Shown here: one piece after another, positions 1 through 8,938 of the stretch | Layout: every line of letters begins with the position of its first letter | Numbering within the stretch: position 1 is the stretch's first letter | From: Streptomyces sp. B21-083 | Lineage (GTDB): Bacteria > Actinomycetota > Actinomycetes > Streptomycetales > Streptomycetaceae | Length of the DNA: 64,000 nucleotides | Direction: 5' to 3' | NCBI RefSeq assembly: GCF_036898825.1 | Contig: NZ_JARUND010000002.1 | Location: 930,001 to 994,000 of the forward strand | The notes under the pieces: generated by a model | Told to the model about the DNA's origin: nothing | What the model saw: only the letters and a program-made list of their open reading frames with translations | The model's database searches: none | Made by a program: the position numbers and the translations under genes

Positions 1-1154
1 ATCGAGGCGAAGAATCCGGCGACGTCCTCCCTCAGCGGGGCCGCACCGCAGCAGGCCACGGCCTGGTCGAGGCCGAACATCACACGCACGTCGCGCAGGA
101 CGCCCTCCCGGGCGCGGTCGGCGGCGGTACGGAGTTTCGCCGGGACGGGGACGTCGTCCAGGATCAGTTCCCACTCCTCGGTCAGGGTTGCTCGGTCGGC
201 TTCGAGAGCCTGCCGGTGAGCATCCATGAGCGAGGAATCCAGGAACGTCCGCACTCCCTGGGCGAGTTTCTCCCAGACGCGGGGCACCGCCATGAACGTG
301 CTCGGCCGGTGCCTGGTGAGCGCGTCCAGCAGATCCTTGGTGTCGGGCAGGCAGTAGACGTGACCGCCCACTACGAGGGGGAAGTAGACGCTCCAGAGCC
401 GCTCGGCCACATGGGCCAGGGGCAGTGAGGAGATGGTCCGATAGTCCCTGTCGAAGGCACCTGTGCGCACCATGGCCTGCGCGTCCCACAGGAGGTTGTG
501 GTGGGTGAGGGTGACGCCCTTCGACAGGCCGGTGGTGCCCGATGTGTAGATGTAGGTGAGGGGATCATCGGGGTTGAGTGAGCCGACGCGGCGTTCGATC
601 TCGTCGGCGAGGGCGGCACGGTGCTCGGCGCCGGAGGCCACCAGGTCCGCCCAGCGCGTCGCCCCCGGCTCCGGGGATTCCTTCGGGGCCTCGCCCGTCC
701 GCTCGGGCAGGATGATCAGGTGCGGGGTGTGCTTCCGTACCCAGGGCACCTTCTGGATCCGCTCTCTGGCGCCCTGCTCCACGATGATCAGCTGCGGCTC
801 CGCGTCGCCCACCACATGGTCCAACTGCTCGGTGGAGAGCGTCTGGTAGAGGCTGACGGCGACCGCGGCACAGTGAGATGCGGCGAGGTCGGCCGCGAGG
901 TGTTCGACACGGTTGCCCGCGAGAATCGCGACCGTCCGGCCCGGTTCGAGTCCGAGCCGCAGATATCCGGCGGCCACGTCGAGCACGAGTTCACGGTACT
1001 GCTGCCAGGTCAGCGTGGCCGTGCCGCCGTCGGCCGCACGCCACGACACCGCGGGGAGCGCCGCCCGCTCCGCCGCGTGGGTGGCCAGGAGGACGGGAAG
1101 CGTGCCCGGTGTCCCCCAGCCCTCGGGGGGGTCCTGCGGGGCCGCGCCGCCCAT
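1..1154 (-). CDS. Long-chain acyl-CoA synthetase (AMP-forming), C-terminus cut by window edge
   Basis: Activates a carboxylic acid to its CoA thioester through an acyl-adenylate. About 384 N-terminal residues are visible. The AMP-binding P-loop YTSGTTGLSKG is read at about 515-556 on the minus strand. The later segment LPLAHVAER..YFPLVVGG and the CGAAPL motif near the edge match the FadD15-like long-chain ligases. The ATG at 1154 overlaps the TGA of the upstream enoyl-CoA hydratase as ATGA, so the two genes are translationally coupled and should be co-transcribed from the promoter at 2024-2052. The C-terminal domain lies outside the window. The family call is firm; the chain length or substrate cannot be told. 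Confidence 0.9.
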   Translation of the reverse strand, partial: MGGAAPQDPPEGWGTPGTLPVLLATHAAERAALPAVSWRAADGGTATLTWQQYRELVLDVAAGYLRLGLEPGRTVAILAGNRVEHLAADLAASHCAAVAVSLYQTLSTEQLDHVVGDAEPQLIIVEQGARERIQKVPWVRKHTPHLIILPERTGEAPKESPEPGATRWADLVASGAEHRAALADEIERRVGSLNPDDPLTYIYTSGTTGLSKGVTLTHHNLLWDAQAMVRTGAFDRDYRTISSLPLAHVAERLWSVYFPLVVGGHVYCLPDTKDLLDALTRHRPSTFMAVPRVWEKLAQGVRTFLDSSLMDAHRQALEADRATLTEEWELILDDVPVPAKLRTAADRAREGVLRDVRVMFGLDQAVACCGAAPLREDVAGFFAS

Positions 1155-1948
1155 CACTTTCCCTCGAAGACGATGTCGGCGTGGTTCTTGAGGAACTCCC
1201 GCGAGCCCTGCTGGAGCAGGAGACCCACGCCGTGCTGCATGTCTCGCGTGTCGAACAGCGAGGTGGCGGCGTCCAGCACGTAGCCGTCGGTCGCGCGCGG
1301 GCCGTGTGCGAGGGAATGGTGCACCAGACGCTTGCTGACGGCGTGCGCCCGGGTCGGGCCCTTGGCCAGCCGCTGGGCCCAGGCCAGAGCCTCCTCCTGC
1401 AGCCGGTCGCCGGGCACCACACGGTTGATGATGTTCCACCGTTCGAACGTCTCGGCCGGGTACTGGTCACCGGAGAAGGTGATCTCCAAAGCGCGGGCGG
1501 AACCGCACCGCTCGGCAAGGCGGTAGACGCCGCCGAGGAAGGTGGCGGCACCGATCAGGGCCTCGACCTGTGCGAACCGGGTGCCCTCGGCGGCGATGAC
1601 CAGGTCGGACGCCAGAGCGATCTCCAGCCCCGCCGCCAGGCACATGCCGTGCACCGCCGAGATCACCGGGAACGGCGCGTCCTCGATCGCCGCGATCAGC
1701 GGCATGACCTGCTCGAACAGTTCCCGCCCCTCGACCGAATTCTTGCCCGCGAAGAGGTTCACATCGGCGCCGCCGGAGAACAGCGCGCCTTCTGCCTGGA
1801 TCACCATGGCCCGCTTTTCCTCGGCCCGCGCGCGGCGCAGTGCCTCGAACAGACCGTCGGTGATGCCGGCGTCGAAGAGGTTGGCCGGCGGATTGGCCAG
1901 GGTCGCGACCGCGACGTCATCGATCGCCTCGTACTTGATGTCGCTCAT
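1154..1948 (-). CDS. Enoyl-CoA hydratase/isomerase (crotonase family)
   Basis: Crotonase-fold protein of about 264 residues that should hydrate a 2-enoyl-CoA during beta-oxidation. Visible family marks are FSGGADVNLFAGK (CoA/oxyanion loop, about residue 65) and AVHGMCLAAGLEIALASD (about residue 100). The usual Glu of the second catalytic position lies in the segment around FAQVEALIGA, where Glu is present, though alignment is needed to place it. I start at the ATG at 1948 (MSDIKYEAID) because GGGAG sits 10 bases upstream; an in-frame ATG at 1975 has no such site. It is the first gene of a two-gene leftward operon with the CoA ligase and is divergent from a TetR gene, its likely regulator. Confidence 0.9.
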   Translation of the reverse strand: MSDIKYEAIDDVAVATLANPPANLFDAGITDGLFEALRRARAEEKRAMVIQAEGALFSGGADVNLFAGKNSVEGRELFEQVMPLIAAIEDAPFPVISAVHGMCLAAGLEIALASDLVIAAEGTRFAQVEALIGAATFLGGVYRLAERCGSARALEITFSGDQYPAETFERWNIINRVVPGDRLQEEALAWAQRLAKGPTRAHAVSKRLVHHSLAHGPRATDGYVLDAATSLFDTRDMQHGVGLLLQQGSREFLKNHADIVFEGK

Positions 1949-2023
1949 GCGTGTATCTCCCGTACCGGTCGTCATCGACTGAGGGGTTTTCGACAGAGGG
2001 CGGGGGGCTCCCCGGCCCTGCCT

Positions 2024-2052
2024 AAACTAAGTCGTCTAGACCGAACCGTCAA
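2024..2052 (-). promoter_or_regulatory. Leftward sigma-70-type promoter with an internal palindrome
   Basis: Read on the minus strand, TTGACG (2047-2052) and TAGTTT (2024-2029) are separated by exactly 17 bases. The 8-bp palindrome GTCTAGAC (2034-2041) lies in the spacer. It sits 76 bases upstream of the enoyl-CoA hydratase ATG and in the gap shared with the divergent TetR gene, so the palindrome is a plausible core of the TetR operator. Confidence 0.6.
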
Positions 2053-2135
2053 GTAACAAAGAGGCGGGGCTCCACGACTATGCTTGAACCTTTGAAATAG
2101 GGTGCACATCGCCCGCGAAGCCATCAGGAGTGCCG

Positions 2136-2756
2136 GTGAGCCCGCAGCAGCGGACGGGGATGTCACACAAGGACCGCCTGCTCAGGCAGGGCATGAAGCA
2201 CTTCTACGCGTACGGCTACCACGGCACGACAGTGGACTCCGTCCTGGCGGCATCAGGCGTCCCGAAGGGGTCGTTCTACCACCATTTCGGCTCAAAAGAG
2301 GCGTTCGGCAAGGCCGTCCTCAATGTCTATATGCAATACCAGCTGAATCTCCTACAGAAGTGGATCGACCGGCCCGAGCTACCTACACCGGACAAACTGG
2401 TCGGCTACTTCGACGAGATGACCAGCGAGTTCATCAACTCCGACTACCAGCGCGGCTGTCTGGCCGGAAATTTCTCCACCGAGGTGTCCGCCACCTCCGA
2501 AAGCTTCCGCGCCCAGCTGGACAGCGACCTGCGCGACTGGCGCGCCCTCCTCGTCACCGCGCTCAGCGACGGCCAGGAAAGGGGCGACGTGCGCAAGGAC
2601 CGGTCGGCAGGGGAACTCGCGGATGCCCTGCTGGCCATGACGCAAGGCGCGTTCGTCATCGCACTCTCCTCGCGCGACAGCGAGTCGTTGCGCGCCGTGA
2701 GCACCACGATTCCCCTGCTCGTCGGAACCTCCCCGGCGGCGGCGTCACCACTCTGA
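2136..2756 (+). CDS. TetR family transcriptional regulator
   Basis: Protein of about 206 residues with an N-terminal TetR helix-turn-helix: GMKHFYAYGYHGTTVDSVL, then AASGVPKGSFYHHFGSKEAF, the canonical recognition-helix signature. The C-terminal ligand domain contains RGCLAGNFSTE, typical of the TetR_C group associated with acyl-CoA or organic-acid effectors. GTG 2136 is preferred, with AGGAG at 2126-2130; an internal ATG at 2160 is possible. It is divergent from the hydratase/ligase operon, and the palindrome at 2034-2041 is its likely target. A repressor role is inferred. Confidence 0.9.
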   Translation: MSPQQRTGMSHKDRLLRQGMKHFYAYGYHGTTVDSVLAASGVPKGSFYHHFGSKEAFGKAVLNVYMQYQLNLLQKWIDRPELPTPDKLVGYFDEMTSEFINSDYQRGCLAGNFSTEVSATSESFRAQLDSDLRDWRALLVTALSDGQERGDVRKDRSAGELADALLAMTQGAFVIALSSRDSESLRAVSTTIPLLVGTSPAAASPL

Positions 2757-2780
2757 CGAGCGCACGGCCTGTTGCGCTCG
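2757..2780 (+). terminator. Hairpin directly after the TetR stop codon
   Basis: CGAGCGCA (2757-2764) and TGCGCTCG (2773-2780) form an 8-bp perfect stem with an 8-base loop starting one base after the TGA. No clear U-tract follows, which is common in this type of genome. Confidence 0.5.
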
Positions 2781-3183
2781 CTGATTGTGTGCCTGATCCG
2801 TTGTCAAACGTGGGACGGTTCCCCAAGGTTCGGCGCTCGGCCCGGCTCGGCAGTGCGGTCAGAGCGGGCTCGATCGGGATGTGCACCAGGAACGGCGCGA
2901 GAGCGACGCCACAGGGGGCGGACCAGTCCTGCTCCGTAGGCGAAGGCTACGGCTTGAACGCGGTCACGGGCGCCGGTCCTTTCACATGTATCGCAAAGAC
3001 AGTGCGCATGCCTGACCGACACCCCTCACGAACACACTGCTTGGCGGAGGCAGTCGGCCCCTCGGCGGCTGACCATAAGTGTGGTAGCCGGCCGCGCACC
3101 GACCGCCGGACCTGTCATGAGGAAGTCACCCAACCCACCGCGCGCCCCCAGTGACGCCATTGGTCCTGCGGTCGCAGATCGCG
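2781..3183. other. Intergenic stretch without a recognisable gene
   Basis: About 400 bases between the convergent TetR gene and the alpha/beta hydrolase gene. Reading frames here show no family resemblance and no credible ribosome binding site. I see no tRNA, repeat or operator of the type found elsewhere in the window. Confidence 0.4.
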
Positions 3184-4179
3184 TCAGCCGGTCGGCGCCC
3201 GGTCGAGCTGGGCGAGGAAGCCCAACAGAGCGGTGTTGACCTCGGCGGGGCGCTCCTGCTGGGTCCAGTGCCCACAGCCCGGAAGGATCACCGGAGTTCG
3301 CAGGTGCGGGGCGACCTTGCGCGGATCGGTGCGTCGCCTGCCGGGCCCGCCCAGTGAAGTGACCATGTCTCGGTCACCGACCACATAGAGGGCGGGGACG
3401 TCGATGCCTCGTCCCTGGAAGGCCGCGAGCAGTTCGGCGTTGCGGTCGATGTTCCGGTACCAGTTCAAGGCGCCGGTGAAGGCCCTGGCTCCGTGGCGGG
3501 CGAAATCGTCAGAGTACGCCTGAATGTCCGCCTCGGTCAGCCATGTGGGCAGGGAGGGGGGCTCGGGGACGGTGTCCAGGAGGGTCTTGCCGTCGGGAAT
3601 GATCCACGGCTGTGGTCGGCTGTTGCGCGGATTGTCGCCCGATGCTCCGACGAGGACGCGCCGGAGGGAGGCGGGAATGTCCTTGGCCAGTTCGGCGTCG
3701 GCCACACCCGGCTTCTGGAAGTAGATCTGGTAGAAGCCTTCCCCGTACAGGGCGCGGCTGACCGAGAGCGGGACCATGCCCGTGGGCAGGATCGGCGGAA
3801 CGCTCAGCCCGGCCACGGCGCGCACCACATCCGGGCGCAGCATGGTCGTGACCCAGGCGACCGGCGCCCCCCAGTCGTGTCCGACCAGGATCGCCTGCTC
3901 TTCGCCGAGTTCCCGGATCAGGCCGATGACGTCGCCGGCAAGGTGCAGCAGGGTGTAGGCGGAGACGTCCTCTGGCTGGTCGCTGCGGCCGTAGCCACGC
4001 TGGTCGAGAGCGACGACGCGGTATCCGGCCGCCGCGAGCGGGGCGAACTGGTGCCGCCAGGAGTACCAGCTCTCCGGCCAGCCGTGCAGGAGCACCACGA
4101 GCGGGCCCTGGCCCTGCTCGGCGATGTGGAGCCGCAGGCCGTTCACCTTGACGTGACGGTGGTTTACGGCGTTTTCCAT
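3184..4179 (-). CDS. Alpha/beta hydrolase, epoxide-hydrolase-like
   Basis: About 331 residues. The oxyanion motif LLHGWPESWYSWRHQ and nucleophile elbow VGHDWGAPVAW (Asp nucleophile, not Ser) are characteristic of the epoxide hydrolase/haloalkane dehalogenase branch. The acid is probably GDRDMV and the base is the His of GCGHWTQQ. Cap tyrosines (YQIYFQ and NWYRN) favour epoxide hydrolase over dehalogenase. The start is ATG 4179, with GGAGA six bases before it. The gene stands alone on the minus strand. Opening of an epoxide made by an oxygenase of the cluster is a reasonable but untested role. Confidence 0.85.
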   Translation of the reverse strand: MENAVNHRHVKVNGLRLHIAEQGQGPLVVLLHGWPESWYSWRHQFAPLAAAGYRVVALDQRGYGRSDQPEDVSAYTLLHLAGDVIGLIRELGEEQAILVGHDWGAPVAWVTTMLRPDVVRAVAGLSVPPILPTGMVPLSVSRALYGEGFYQIYFQKPGVADAELAKDIPASLRRVLVGASGDNPRNSRPQPWIIPDGKTLLDTVPEPPSLPTWLTEADIQAYSDDFARHGARAFTGALNWYRNIDRNAELLAAFQGRGIDVPALYVVGDRDMVTSLGGPGRRRTDPRKVAPHLRTPVILPGCGHWTQQERPAEVNTALLGFLAQLDRAPTG

Positions 4180-4514
4180 GGGCATTCTCCGAGAGCGTGG
4201 ATGGTGCGGTGGTTGTTCGGCCGGCCCCGGGTGGAGCGCGGACGGATCTTGCGGCACCCCGGCCTTCACGTACCGGGTGCGTCGTGCGCGAGCATCCCGG
4301 CACGCGTCGGTTTCGATGCCGTCGCAAGCGACGGGTGCGACAGACTGCGGGCTGGACTAGGGGCATCTGCAGCGTCGGTCGGACCGGTGTCCACCCGGCC
4401 GACGTCGAGTCCGGTCAAAGAGATCCCACACGGCTTGTGTCCGGCCGCCGTTGTTCTCGACGGCGGACACCGACGGCCCGGGCCCTGCCGAGGACCGTTG
4501 GAGGGGGCGGACGG
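4180..4514. other. Intergenic gap upstream of the epoxide-hydrolase-like gene
   Basis: 335 bases between two leftward genes. No coding potential and no convincing promoter pair was found. It presumably holds the promoter of the downstream hydrolase gene. Confidence 0.3.
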
Positions 4515-5585
4515 TCAGACCTGGGCCAGCTCGGCGGCTTCCGCGACCCCCCGCAGGACGGTGAGCCGCTCGTCCAACGTAAGTCCCGGGTGGCCGGGTG
4601 CGGCGCCTCCCGGGGCGACGATGAGCGTGGTCACACCTGTGTCGGCGTACGCCTTGAGGCGGTCCGCGATACGCTCGCGGGTCCCGATGAGGCTGACCGA
4701 GTCGATCAGGTCGTGCGGCACCGCGGCCGCCGCGCCCTTGGGATCACCGGCGAGATAGCGCTCCTGGATTTCCTCGGCCGCCTGCTCGTGACCCATGCGA
4801 CGGGCTTGACGGTTGTAGAAGTTCTGCTTCCTGCTTCCCATTCCGCCGAGATAGAGGGCGACGAAGGCGCGATGGGTGTCCGCCGCAGCCCTCAACTCGT
4901 CGGCGCTGTCGCTCTGCGTGACCGAGACCTGGACCGTCGTGGCTACGTCGAACCCGTCGAGGCTTCCGCCCCGTCCTTGACGCAACGGACCGAGCGAGAC
5001 CTCGGCTTGTTCAGGAGAGAAGTACATTCCGAGCCAGCCATCGGCGATCCGGCCCGTCTGTTCGAGGTTCTTGGGGCCGATCGCGGCGATGTAGACGGGG
5101 ATACGTTCGCGCACCGGGTGGACGGTGAGCTTGAGAGGCTTGCCCGGACCGTCCGGAAGGGGCAGCGTCCAGTGCGTCCCCGCGTGGATCAGCCTCTCCC
5201 GCGACCAGGCGGTGCGGATGATCTCCACGTACTCGTTCGTACGGCCGAGAGGATCGTCGAAGCTCACTCCGTACCAGCCCTCCGACACCTGCGGGCCCGA
5301 CACACCCAGGCCCAGTCGGAAGCGACCGCCGGAGAGCGTGTCCAGGGTTGCCGCGGTCATGGCGGTCATGGCCGGGGTCCGCGCCGGTATCTGGAAGATG
5401 GCCGAACCCACGTGAATGCGCTCCGTCTTGGCCGCGATGTAGGCGAGCACGGTCGCGGCGTCGGAACCGTAGACCTCGGCCGCCCAGCACGACGAATAGC
5501 CGAGACGTTCGGCCTCCTGCGCGATCGCGACATTGTCGGTGTCACTGCCGAGACCGAAGTATCCGAGATTGATGCCAAGCTGCAT
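4515..5585 (-). CDS. LLM-class (F420-dependent type) oxidoreductase
   Basis: About 356 residues with a luciferase-like TIM-barrel pattern: MQLGINLGYFG at the N-terminus, ERLGYSSCWAAEVYGSD, then TLDTLSGGRFRLGLGVSGPQVSEGWYG, which is the standard pattern of actinobacterial F420-dependent members. In mycobacterial and streptomycete relatives these enzymes reduce or oxidise alcohols, ketones or enones with coenzyme F420. The gene lies 30 bases downstream of an acyl-CoA dehydrogenase, so the two form one leftward operon. The substrate is unknown. Confidence 0.85.
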   Translation of the reverse strand: MQLGINLGYFGLGSDTDNVAIAQEAERLGYSSCWAAEVYGSDAATVLAYIAAKTERIHVGSAIFQIPARTPAMTAMTAATLDTLSGGRFRLGLGVSGPQVSEGWYGVSFDDPLGRTNEYVEIIRTAWSRERLIHAGTHWTLPLPDGPGKPLKLTVHPVRERIPVYIAAIGPKNLEQTGRIADGWLGMYFSPEQAEVSLGPLRQGRGGSLDGFDVATTVQVSVTQSDSADELRAAADTHRAFVALYLGGMGSRKQNFYNRQARRMGHEQAAEEIQERYLAGDPKGAAAAVPHDLIDSVSLIGTRERIADRLKAYADTGVTTLIVAPGGAAPGHPGLTLDERLTVLRGVAEAAELAQV

Positions 5586-5615
5586 GGCGAACTCCTGGTG
5601 ATGGGTGCGTCGAAG

Positions 5616-6665
5616 TCAACGGACGCCGAAGACGTGGTCGGCCAACGCGTCGAGTTGGGTCCCTACGGAGCCGAGCAGAGAACGGCGGGCGCGCGCCCTC
5701 TTGAGGAACACATGGCAGGGGTGCTCCCAGGTGAATCCGATCCCCCCGTGCACCTGTAGAGCGTCACGGGTCGCCTCGTCAGCGGCATCGCTCGCCGCGA
5801 CCAGGGCGGTGCGCGCAGCGGCGTCGGCGTTCGGGTTCGCTTCGTCGATCCGCGTCGCGGCGTCCTCGACGAGCAGCCGGGCGGCATCCAGCTGAACGTG
5901 CCGGTCGGCCAGCAGATGCTTGATCGCCTGGAACGAGCCGATCGGGCGGCCGAATTGGTGTCGCTGCCCCGCGTACTCGACTGCCCCGTCGAGTGCCTGC
6001 TGCCCGGTTCCGACGAGTTCTGCGGCCAGTACCGTCAGCACCGAAGCCAGGGAGCCGGCCGGGGCCAGCAAGGTGGCGCGGGCCTCGGTGAGGGTGATCG
6101 CCGCCATCGGCTCGGTGACGTCGAGGGCCTCGACAGATGTGCGCCGCACACCTTCGGCGGACAGATCGACCAGCACGGGGACGTCTCCTGCGAAGGCGAG
6201 CAGGAGATCGGCGTCCATGCCGAAGGCCACCGCCTGCAGCGTGCCGCTCACTGTGGAGCCGGAGAGACGAAGCGCGGTGTCACGGGTCCGTGGCACAACG
6301 GCCGCCGGAAAGGTTTCCCAGGCGGGAACCGCCAGCACAGAACCGTCTACGATCCCGGTCACCTCATGCCCGGGCAGCGTCAGCACCGCGGCAGTGCCCG
6401 CGAAGGGGGCCCGCCGGAGCGCGCGCCCGAACTGCTCGGCGAGGATGCACAGTTCACGACATCCGCCACCGGATCCGCCACGCTCCTCCGCTACGCCGAC
6501 GCCGAGCAGGCCCAGGCCGGCCAGCTGCTGCCACAGCGCCCGGTTGATGCCGGCCGACCGGTGCTCCCAGGCCGGCGGGACCGCGTCCGCTGCCCCGGCA
6601 GCCGCGAGCAGTCGGCTTGCGGTGTCGGCGAGCCGGCGCTCTTCCTCGGTCAGGGCGAACGGCAT
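5616..6665 (-). CDS. Acyl-CoA dehydrogenase, short or beta-type subunit
   Basis: About 349 residues with the ACAD fold. The C-terminal block GQRHQFGRPIGSFQAIKHLLADRHVQLDAARLLV and VHGGIGFTWEHPCHVFLKRARA is diagnostic. The central FAD-contact motif (E/T-PGxGSD) of active alpha-type subunits is not evident, which is typical of the partner subunit in heteromeric ACADs of steroid and side-chain oxidation. The natural partner may have been the now broken ACAD at 6832-7308, transcribed divergently. An LLM oxidoreductase gene follows 30 bases downstream. Confidence 0.85.
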   Translation of the reverse strand: MPFALTEEERRLADTASRLLAAAGAADAVPPAWEHRSAGINRALWQQLAGLGLLGVGVAEERGGSGGGCRELCILAEQFGRALRRAPFAGTAAVLTLPGHEVTGIVDGSVLAVPAWETFPAAVVPRTRDTALRLSGSTVSGTLQAVAFGMDADLLLAFAGDVPVLVDLSAEGVRRTSVEALDVTEPMAAITLTEARATLLAPAGSLASVLTVLAAELVGTGQQALDGAVEYAGQRHQFGRPIGSFQAIKHLLADRHVQLDAARLLVEDAATRIDEANPNADAAARTALVAASDAADEATRDALQVHGGIGFTWEHPCHVFLKRARARRSLLGSVGTQLDALADHVFGVR

Positions 6666-6712
6666 GCGGTGCCTCCTCGGTCCGGTCGCTGAGAGGTAGC
6701 CATCGTGACTGA

Positions 6713-6735
6713 GTGAGTTCTAATATGCAACTCAC
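6713..6735. promoter_or_regulatory. 23-bp inverted repeat in a divergent promoter region
   Basis: GTGAGTT (6713-6719) and AACTCAC (6729-6735) are perfect 7-base arms around an AT-rich 9-base centre, CTAATATGC. It lies between the leftward ACAD/LLM operon and the rightward ACAD remnant, where an operator would be expected. Its sequence differs from the GAGAA-N5-TTCTC family seen elsewhere in the window. Confidence 0.45.
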
Positions 6736-6831
6736 CAACCCATGGAAAGAGTTCCGGGTTGACCTGGTCAGTCTAATGACGCAACCCTACGGATATGCCT
6801 CGTCGGATGTCCACACCACGTCAGGAGAGCT

Positions 6832-7308
6832 GTGGATTCATCAGTCGCCCAGTCCAAGGCCTCGGAGTTCCGCGCCGAGGTCCGCGATTTCATCAGGGAG
6901 CACACTCCCCCAGGCTGGACCGGCATATGAACGCTGGCGGGCAGGGCACGCGACACGTTCTGCGCAGATACCCGGGCCGAGCTGGCCAAGCGGGGCTGGC
7001 TCGCTCCCGCCTGGCCCGTCGAGTACGGCGGAGCGGGGCTCGACGCGGCTGCGCACTTCGTGCTCGTGGAGGAATTGGCGCAGGCAGGTATCCCCAACGG
7101 GTCGGACAACGACGCCTTCGGCATCACCATGCTCGGCAACACGATGCTGCGGTGGTCCGAGCCCGACCTGCTCGCACGTTTCCTGCCCCGGATCGTGTCG
7201 GGCGAGTACGTCTTCGCCCAAGGGTTCTCCGAGCCCGGTGCCGGCTCCGACCTGGCCGCCTTGGCGACGCGCGCCGAACTCCAGGGCGACCACTGGGTGC
7301 TGAACTGA
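6832..7308 (+). pseudogene. Acyl-CoA dehydrogenase remnant, frameshifted and cut by an IS3 element
   Basis: Translates as an ACAD N-terminal half: FRAEVRDFIREHTPPGW, then ELAKRGWLAPAWPVEYGGAGLDAAAHFVLVEELAQAGIP and the FAD-loop region FSEPGAGSDLAALATRAELQGDHWVLN. The frame beginning at GTG 6832 hits a TGA at 6928. The homology moves to frame 2 for about 25 bases and then returns to frame 1, and all homology ends where the IS3 terminal repeat begins (7312). The C-terminal half is not found on the other side of the element, so the rest was deleted or replaced by later insertions. The product cannot be functional. Confidence 0.8.
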
Positions 7309-7372
7309 ACCTTCCCCTTGATCGTGGACACCTGGAGACTGGGACCTGAGGTTCCAGAGGAAGTAGCACCAG

Positions 7373-7672
7373 GTTGGAAGCAAGTACACGAAGCGGTACA
7401 CCGAAGAGTTCAAGTGGGACGCGATCGCGCTCGTCGACTCCTCGGGCAGGACGGTCACCGCTGTGGCCCGGGAACTCGGCATCAGTTCCGAGTCCCTGCG
7501 CGGCTGGTACCGCAAGGCGAAGGCGGGCCGGGGTGAGGGCACTCCCGGCGAATTGAGCAGTGCCGAGCGTGAGGAGCTCAAGCGGCTGCGGCGGGAGAAC
7601 CGCGAACAGCAGCAGACGATCGAGATCCTGAAAAAAGCGACCGCCTTCTTCGTGAAGGAGAGCGACCGGTGA
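7373..7672 (+). CDS. IS3-family transposase OrfA
   Basis: Encodes the DNA-binding subunit. The sequence KYTKRYTEEFKWDAIALVDSSG is followed by the helix-turn-helix TAVARELGISSESLRGWYRKAK and a leucine-zipper-like C-terminus LKRLRRENREQQQTIEILKKATAFF. The expected ATG (M-G-S-K-Y) reads GTT at 7373, so the start codon appears mutated; GTG 7463 is the first internal alternative. The stop overlaps orfB by four bases (GTGA), as usual for programmed frameshifting or coupling. Confidence 0.75.
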   Translation, partial: VGSKYTKRYTEEFKWDAIALVDSSGRTVTAVARELGISSESLRGWYRKAKAGRGEGTPGELSSAEREELKRLRRENREQQQTIEILKKATAFFVKESDR

Positions 7673-8557
7673 GCAAGTTGTACCGGTTCATCCATGCGGA
7701 GAAGGCCAACTATCCGATCGTGCTGCTGTGCCGGGTGCTGCACATCGCCCGTTCCTCCTACTACGCGTGGTGCGAAGGCAAAGCCGCCCGCCAGGCCCGG
7801 CAGGCCGCCGACGACGAGCTCGCACACGAGATCACGGTGCTGCACATCGCCTCCCGCCGCACCTACGGTGTCCCTCGCATCCACGCCGAACTTCGGCGCC
7901 TGGGACGGCGGGTGAACCGCAAGCGCATCGCCCGCGTGATGCGCGAGCGCGACATCCGAGGCGTCACCCGGCGCAAGCGCCGCTCGCTGACCCGGCCCGA
8001 CAAGAAGGCGAAGCCGGCCCCTTTACCTGATCGGCCGTGACTTCCACGCCAAGCGGCCCGGGATCAAGCTGGTCGGCGACATCACCTACCTGCCCACCGC
8101 CGAGGGCTGGCTTTACCTCGCCTGCTGGCTGGACCTGGCCACCCGCGAGGTCGTCGGCTATGCCATGGCCGATCACCACCGCGCCGAACTCGTCGTGGAT
8201 GCCCTCGACATGGCCCACGGCCGGGGCAACCTGGAGCCCGGCTGCGTGATCCACAGTGACCGAGGCAGCGAATACACCTCGGCTCAATTCCGCACCCGAA
8301 TAAGGGAGTTGGGGCTAAGAAGCAGCTGCGGACGCACCGGATCATGCTTTGACAACGCGGCCGCGGAGAGTTTCTGGGCCCTGCTCAAGGAAGAGATCGG
8401 CACCCGCACCTGGCCCGACCGGGCCACCGCCCGCGCCGAGGTCTTCACCTACATCGAGACGTTCTACAACCGCCGTCGCCTGCGCAAGCACAAGACCTTC
8501 GGCTACCTCACCCCGGCCGAGACCAGGCAGCGGCATCAACACGCCCTCGCGGCATAA
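7669..8557 (+). pseudogene. IS3-family transposase OrfB, single-base frameshift
   Basis: Integrase-type DDE transposase. The N-terminal part (to about residue 120) includes YPIVLLCRVLHIARSSYYAW and RTYGVPRIHAELRR. The frame is lost near 8020-8027, where frame 1 runs to a TGA at 8040 while the homology continues in frame 2: LIGRDFHAKRPGIKLVGDIT, then YAMADHHRAELVV. The catalytic residues Asp (GDITY), Asp (IHSDRGSEYTS) and Glu (AAAESFW) are all present across the break. One extra base explains the shift. Confidence 0.8.
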
Positions 8558-8585
8558 CCGACGAGTGTCCAAGATCACGGGGCAA

Positions 8586-8869
8586 CTTCATATCTCCCGT
8601 GCCCCAACGCCCTGCACACGCAGCAGAGCGATCTCCTCCCGCTCGGCGAACGACAGGTAGCGGCCCGAGACAGCAAGATCGATCTGCGGCATCCCGCCAG
8701 CATGCCGGAACCACCGCGTCCCCACCGCCGGCGCTGCCCCGACAGCGACCGCCGCATCCTCACTGGTCAGCCCCTTGGCGATCTCAAGCCAGAACAGTCG
8801 CTCGATCTCCCGCCGCGTCGACGGCCGCCCCGGCGACTTCATCGGCGACCGCCCAGTCAACTCCGCCAT
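8586..8869 (-). pseudogene. IS30-family transposase, N-terminal fragment
   Basis: About 95 residues matching the start of actinobacterial IS30 transposases: GRPSTRREIERLFWLEIAKG, LTSEDAAVAVGAAPAVGTRW, FRHAGGMP and SGRYLSFAEREEIALLR. The frame stops abruptly at the IS3 right end, so the element was interrupted or truncated there. Upstream, at about 8905-8930, lies a sequence resembling the IS30 terminal repeat (GGTGTTGCAACGAC). Confidence 0.75.
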
Positions 8870-8938
8870 CCAACCCGCTGGCCGTCCCACAACACACCCC
8901 TCTGACCAGGGGTGTTGCAACGACTGGTTGAACCCAAG

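Larger units (their letters stand above)
7312..8585 (+). mobile_element. IS3-family insertion sequence, probably inactive
   Basis: About 1.27 kb bounded by imperfect terminal inverted repeats. The left end reads TTCCCCTTGATCGTGGACAC (7312-7331), and the right end (8565-8585) reads, on the minus strand, TTGCCCCGTGATC followed by TTGGACAC. It contains an orfA/orfB pair with the usual 4-base overlap. A clear target duplication is not visible, because the right flank is another element fragment. The damaged orfA start and the orfB frameshift suggest it no longer moves by itself. Confidence 0.85.

Noticed and set aside
878..2056. Long plus-strand reading frame opposite the ligase/hydratase genes
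   Set aside because: It is the antisense shadow of two clear minus-strand genes; its composition is Arg/Gly/Ala-rich with no domain.
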